Positions 60,410 through 64,000 of a stretch of 64,000 nt of DNA are shown here, one piece after another. Position 1 is the first letter of the stretch. Each line of letters opens with the position of its first letter. The notes below the pieces were generated by a model. The model was given only the letters and a program-made list of their open reading frames with translations, made no database searches and was not told the origin of the DNA. The position numbers and the translations under genes were made by a program. Source of the DNA: Paenibacillus yonginensis (lineage in GTDB: Bacteria; Bacillota; Bacilli; Paenibacillales; Paenibacillaceae); assembly GCF_001685395.1 (NCBI RefSeq), contig NZ_CP014167.1, positions 3,105,501-3,169,500 on the forward strand. Reading direction: 5' to 3'.

Positions 60410-61180
60410 CTATGGTTTGATCAGAGGACGAATAGGATCAAGGCCGCCCGAAACGTCCATAATGTTGCCTGTAATGAAATCCGAATCCCTCTGGCACAGG
60501 AAAGCAATAACCCGGGCTACATCCTCCCCGCTGCCCGGTCGTCCACGCGGCGTTTCGCCATCCTGCAGGCCGCTGACCTCGGCAATCGATTTCTCCTTAT
60601 TGTCCCCCCGAATATCTCCCGGACATACCATATTGACCGTGATGCCATGAGGCGCCTCTTCGACGGCCAGCGTTTTGGTGAAGGACACCAGTCCGGTCTT
60701 GGCAGCCGCGTAAACGGACCTATGGGGCCAAGCTCTGGATTCAGCCGCATGCCCGAAACCAAAATGGATAATACGCCCCCAGCCCTTCTTGCGCATGCCC
60801 TCCAGCACCAGATGATCCAGCAGCATCGTTCCGGTCAGGTTGCCTTCAATCAGCGAAAGAATTTCCAGCCAGGAATAGTCGGAGAACAGCTTGCGCTCCC
60901 GGATAAACGGACCGGCGTTGTTCACCAGAATATCAATGCCGCCCAACTCCCGCTGAACCGTTTCAACTAGCATTATAATCTCATCATGTTTGGAGATGTC
61001 ACCTTTAACCGAAATGCACCGAACGCCGAGCTGACGGATCTGCATTTCCAGCTCCCGGGCTTCCCGTTCGCTGTGGACATAGTTCAGCGCAATGTCATAG
61101 CCCTGCTCCGCCAGAGCCAGCGCCGTGCGTTTGCCCAGGCCTTTTGCGCTGCCTGTGATCAGGGCGATTTTAGCGTCCAA
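60410..61180 (-). CDS. Short-chain dehydrogenase/reductase with atypical active site
   Basis: 256 residues, TTG start behind GGAGGAAGG. ITGSAKGLGKRTALAL binds NAD(P); NNAG at ~88; YAAAKTG gives Tyr/Lys. The Ser normally 13 residues before the Tyr is His here (HFGFGHAAESRAWPH), with the next Ser 9 before it. C-terminal FLCQRDSDFITGNIMDVSGGL is typical FabG-like. Reductase of unknown substrate; catalytic variation is read directly from the sequence. Confidence 0.88.
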   Translation of the reverse strand: MDAKIALITGSAKGLGKRTALALAEQGYDIALNYVHSEREARELEMQIRQLGVRCISVKGDISKHDEIIMLVETVQRELGGIDILVNNAGPFIRERKLFSDYSWLEILSLIEGNLTGTMLLDHLVLEGMRKKGWGRIIHFGFGHAAESRAWPHRSVYAAAKTGLVSFTKTLAVEEAPHGITVNMVCPGDIRGDNKEKSIAEVSGLQDGETPRGRPGSGEDVARVIAFLCQRDSDFITGNIMDVSGGLDPIRPLIKP

Positions 61181-61249
61181 ATGGGCCTTCCTCCTTCCAA
61201 TAACTGCACGCTGTACTGAAAATGTAAGCTTCCCCTGCTCATCTTTCGG

Positions 61250-62845
61250 TTATTCGCGGCTGCCAAACCGTTCACTTCCGACGAACAGCTTGCCGCGATA
61301 TTCAACGGGAGAGACTCCTTCAAGCTCCTTGAATACCCGTGAGAAGTGTCTTGTATTCTCAAATCCAACCGCACTGCTGATTTCTGACAGCTTGAGCTCG
61401 CTGGTGCCGATCAGCTCTTTCGCTTTCCGGATTCTGACCTTCTTCAGGTAAGTAACGAAGCTCTCCCCGGTATAAGCCTTAAAGGCTTCACTGAAATAAG
61501 AATAGTTCAGGGATACGTGATTGCTTACCATGGCCATATTGAGGGGGCGGTAATAATTGTGCTCGATATAATCCACCGCCTCCTTCATGTCGCCGTTCTC
61601 GCTGTGCGCTGACCGGATTTCTTTGATATATTCATTCAGGCTGAACAGCAGCTGCTGCAGTGACCTGAAATAGTCATGAAAATGACGGAAGTTGGACAGG
61701 TCTCCTACTTTGCGATAAAGCTTGATCACTTCCACAGACGCTTCACCAAATAGGCGGAAGACTTCATCAAGAACCTGTTCATTGATCCGCTTGCTTACCT
61801 CATTCAAATATCCTAGATCAAGGTCTGCCAGTTGGTCAACTTTGAAAATATGGTGCAGCAGCTGCCCGATTTCCTTCTCCTGCTTTGTTCCGAGAATATT
61901 TCCCAGCTTGCGGATTTCTTCCTTTGGCAGGACCTGGGCCTGCCTCTGTGCGGGCAGCTCCTTGTACCAAATCAGGCGTGTCTTCGGAAAAATAAATGTA
62001 TAGTTGAGAGATTCCACCGCCTGCCTGTAGCATTTAGGAAGATCCTCAAGCCGGCTTCCCTCCTCGCTGACGCCAATCAATAACCCGTCAAGCTCCTTCT
62101 CGCCCGCCAAAGCCGAAAGCTTCGCCAACTTATGGTGCGGCCCCCCTACAAGCACAACTCTTCCTTCACGATCGAGCAGACAAGCGTCCAGCTCTCCGTC
62201 GACGGCTTCAAACATGTGCCCAGCAAGCTGCCTCAGCTCCTCTTTCTTCATTCGGCTGCCGTCTTCGTATTTATAATTCAACACGGCCACCGTGAACGGA
62301 GAAGTAAAACGGGCAATATCAATGTCTTTGCTCCACAACTCGATTTCTTCCTCTGTAAGATCCTCAAGCAGCATCAAATCCAGCAGAAGCCCCGATTGGA
62401 CCCGCTGCCGATAGCTTTCAGTAGCAGACAGTTGTTCGGCAATCCGGGATTGTTTGTCCAGATTGGCTTTGCATTTTCGCAGCGCCCCAAACAGCTCATC
62501 CCGGCGGATCGGCTTCAGCAGATAATCGACAGCCTGATACCGGATAGCCGCTTTGGCATATTCAAATTCTTCATAACCGCTCAAAATAATGACCCACGGC
62601 CGTCCCTGTTGGCCTTGAGGCAAAGGTTCTGAAGACAACCGCTCGATCAGCGCTATTCCGTCCATCACAGGCATCCGGATATCCGTAAGGATAATGTCTG
62701 CGCCTTCAGCACGGTATAGATCAAGCGCTTCCGCCCCCTGCGTTGCCGTAGTCATTTCATATTCATCGGGAAATTCCCGCTCGATCATGGTCTTTAACCC
62801 GAAACGGATATTCTTCTCATCATCAACGATCATCAGCTTTATCAT
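61250..62845 (-). CDS. Response regulator with AraC-type output domain (YesN type)
   Basis: 531 residues. Receiver domain 1-125 with DDEKNIRFG, phosphoacceptor Asp in ILTDIRMPVMDG, and Lys in YLLKPIRRDE; a long central helical region; two AraC HTH units at ~430-520 (MAMVSNHVSLNYSYFSEAFK, LSEISSAVGFENTRHFSRVFKE) and the ending GVSPVEYR. Partner is the kinase gene overlapping its start by 23 bp. YesN/YesM pairs usually control sugar transport or utilisation genes in Paenibacillus; the target lies outside the window. Confidence 0.93.
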   Translation of the reverse strand: MIKLMIVDDEKNIRFGLKTMIEREFPDEYEMTTATQGAEALDLYRAEGADIILTDIRMPVMDGIALIERLSSEPLPQGQQGRPWVIILSGYEEFEYAKAAIRYQAVDYLLKPIRRDELFGALRKCKANLDKQSRIAEQLSATESYRQRVQSGLLLDLMLLEDLTEEEIELWSKDIDIARFTSPFTVAVLNYKYEDGSRMKKEELRQLAGHMFEAVDGELDACLLDREGRVVLVGGPHHKLAKLSALAGEKELDGLLIGVSEEGSRLEDLPKCYRQAVESLNYTFIFPKTRLIWYKELPAQRQAQVLPKEEIRKLGNILGTKQEKEIGQLLHHIFKVDQLADLDLGYLNEVSKRINEQVLDEVFRLFGEASVEVIKLYRKVGDLSNFRHFHDYFRSLQQLLFSLNEYIKEIRSAHSENGDMKEAVDYIEHNYYRPLNMAMVSNHVSLNYSYFSEAFKAYTGESFVTYLKKVRIRKAKELIGTSELKLSEISSAVGFENTRHFSRVFKELEGVSPVEYRGKLFVGSERFGSRE

Positions 62846-64000
62846 CCGAGTACACCCTCCCAGTTAACATCACTTTCGGCAAAATTATCTCAACTCGGGT
62901 GAACTTCCCTTGCTCGCTGAACACCTGCAGTCCATATTCTTTCCCATAGAACAACCGGATTCGTTCCTGTACATTGCGGAGGCCAATTCCATAAGTGTTT
63001 GACTCGGTTCCATGGGCTTGGGGAGTTTTGTCCAGGAGTCCCGCCCACATCAGCTTCTGGTTCAGTTCTTTGAGCATTTCCGGCTCAAGCCCTCCCCCAT
63101 TATCCGAGACGGTCATCCTGATCTTGTGCGGCTCCCATTCCTCCACCTGAATCCTAATTTCCCTCATTCCGGATTCTTCTCCTGTCCAGGCATGCTTAAC
63201 CGCATTCTCCACGATTGGCTGCAGCGACATCTTCAGCATCTCCTGCTCCATATAATCGCCGGGAATATCAAGCACAAGCCGGATCGGCTCGTCAAACCGA
63301 ATATTCATTACCTCTATATAATTCTCAATATGCCGGATTTCGTCATGGAGCTTCACATATTCTCCTGACCATTTGAAATTATATCTCATCATGCCGCCCA
63401 GAGAAGTGAGCGCATCTGAAATAGCTCTCTGGTTCTCAATTTCTGCCAGCATTTTAATATTCTCTAATGTATTATACAGGAAATGGGCATCGATTTGGTT
63501 ATGGAGTGTACGCAGCTCGGCTTCCTTTGTTAAAGCCTGCTTATGTACAGCTCGTGCAACTAACGTGTTGATGGTGTTCATCAGCTTTGAAAAATGGTGA
63601 GCGAGTTCTCCAACTTCGCCTCCTCCGTGAATAACAAGGCCGCTGTAAGCCTTCCCTTTCCGGACCTTCTTCATTTCCTCTGTCAGCAGACGCAGATTCT
63701 TCAGTATAAAAGCGTTCAGCACATAAGCAATAACCGTTATCAGCGTAACAAAACCAATATTGGCGCCGATCAGCAAATTACGCGTATGCGAGATTTCCAT
63801 AAGTACGCTGTCCATGGACACGATATTCAGCAGATCGGCATGGATCCGTTCAATCGGCTTGTGCAGGAGAAGAAAGGACTTGCCGTTCTCTTTATATTCG
63901 GCCTTCCATTCGCCGGTTGCCTTATAATGCTGAAGACGTTCCTGCACCGCCGCGCTCATCTCCGGATTGGCCGCTATAAACGAATGGCTGTCGCGTGTAA
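62823..64000 (-). CDS. Sensor histidine kinase (YesM type), 5' end beyond the window
   Basis: The frame is open to the right edge, so the N-terminal part (first transmembrane helix and part of the sensor) is missing. Visible: extracellular segment, transmembrane helix LLIGANIGFVTLITVIAYVL, HAMP-like linker (LRLLTEEMKKVRKGKAYSGL), His-kinase domain with AHFLYNTLENI (phosphoacceptor His; Ala where Pro is usual), and ATPase domain IVENAVKHAW (N box), VSDNGGGLE (G1) and GIGLRNVQERI. Phosphorylates the adjacent YesN-type regulator. Confidence 0.92.
   Translation of the reverse strand, partial: TRDSHSFIAANPEMSAAVQERLQHYKATGEWKAEYKENGKSFLLLHKPIERIHADLLNIVSMDSVLMEISHTRNLLIGANIGFVTLITVIAYVLNAFILKNLRLLTEEMKKVRKGKAYSGLVIHGGGEVGELAHHFSKLMNTINTLVARAVHKQALTKEAELRTLHNQIDAHFLYNTLENIKMLAEIENQRAISDALTSLGGMMRYNFKWSGEYVKLHDEIRHIENYIEVMNIRFDEPIRLVLDIPGDYMEQEMLKMSLQPIVENAVKHAWTGEESGMREIRIQVEEWEPHKIRMTVSDNGGGLEPEMLKELNQKLMWAGLLDKTPQAHGTESNTYGIGLRNVQERIRLFYGKEYGLQVFSEQGKFTRVEIILPKVMLTGRVYSDDKADDR

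Overview
The window reads as chromosome of a spore-forming Firmicute, most likely Paenibacillus or a close relative. The reasons are moderate-to-high GC with many GTG/TTG starts behind strong AGGAGG-type ribosome sites, sporulation genes (sda, a YjcZ-type peptide, two YheC/YheD ATP-grasp proteins), and Bacillales housekeeping blocks (dnaB-dnaI, uvrC, trxA, sdhCAB, ecsAB, hemQ, mqnE, yuzB, NifU-like). I see no rRNA, tRNA, insertion sequence, prophage or CRISPR array.

Layout. 1-2.3 kb: 3' part of a GH2 beta-mannosidase. 2.4-13.2 kb: a mostly leftward block of glycosyltransferases (two GT2 pairs, one GT-D type, one CotSA-like GT4), a short SpsI-like nucleotidyltransferase, three small paralogous helical proteins and a small basic protein, followed by a divergent YheC/YheD ATP-grasp gene. 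Several of these proteins share an Arg/Lys-rich N-terminal tail and a run of aromatic-xx-Gly repeats. With a sigma-K-like promoter, this suggests a spore-surface glycosylation and assembly locus, and it is the best candidate here for an undescribed system. 13.4-20.4 kb: psd (apparent frameshift), an Arg-rich 37-residue peptide, AraC and MocR regulators, a PNPOx-family gene (apparent frameshift), an aminotransferase, a YjcZ peptide and an orphan protein. 20.4-28.3 kb: ecsAB, a DEAD-type helicase, an SDR, CheX, LysR, HisJ and GNAT.

28.5-36.4 kb: sdhCAB divergent from a LysR gene, bacterial NO synthase, and a Ktr potassium uptake pair. 36.5-41.6 kb: a CPBP protease and a MoxR/DUF58/DUF4129 operon. 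41.8-45.6 kb: two secreted cupredoxin proteins beside an ECF sigma/anti-sigma (RskA-type) pair. 45.6-51.8 kb: uvrC, trxA, dnaI, dnaB, hemQ. 51.9-60.3 kb: a respiratory and Fe-S neighbourhood (two NDH-2-like genes, YumC-type reductase, mqnE, ErpA/YutM, YuzB, NifU/YutI) interrupted by sda, whose upstream region holds a cluster of DnaA boxes. 60.4-64 kb: an SDR and a YesN/YesM-type two-component system that runs off the right edge.

Themes. Respiration is coherent: menaquinone by the futalosine route (MqnE), NADH and succinate entry (NDH-2, SdhCAB), Fe-S delivery (ErpA, NifU-like) and heme (HemQ). Sporulation is represented by its checkpoint (Sda with DnaA sites), late mother-cell genes (YjcZ with a sigma-K promoter) and the putative coat-glycan block. 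All functional statements are read from sequence patterns without database searches.
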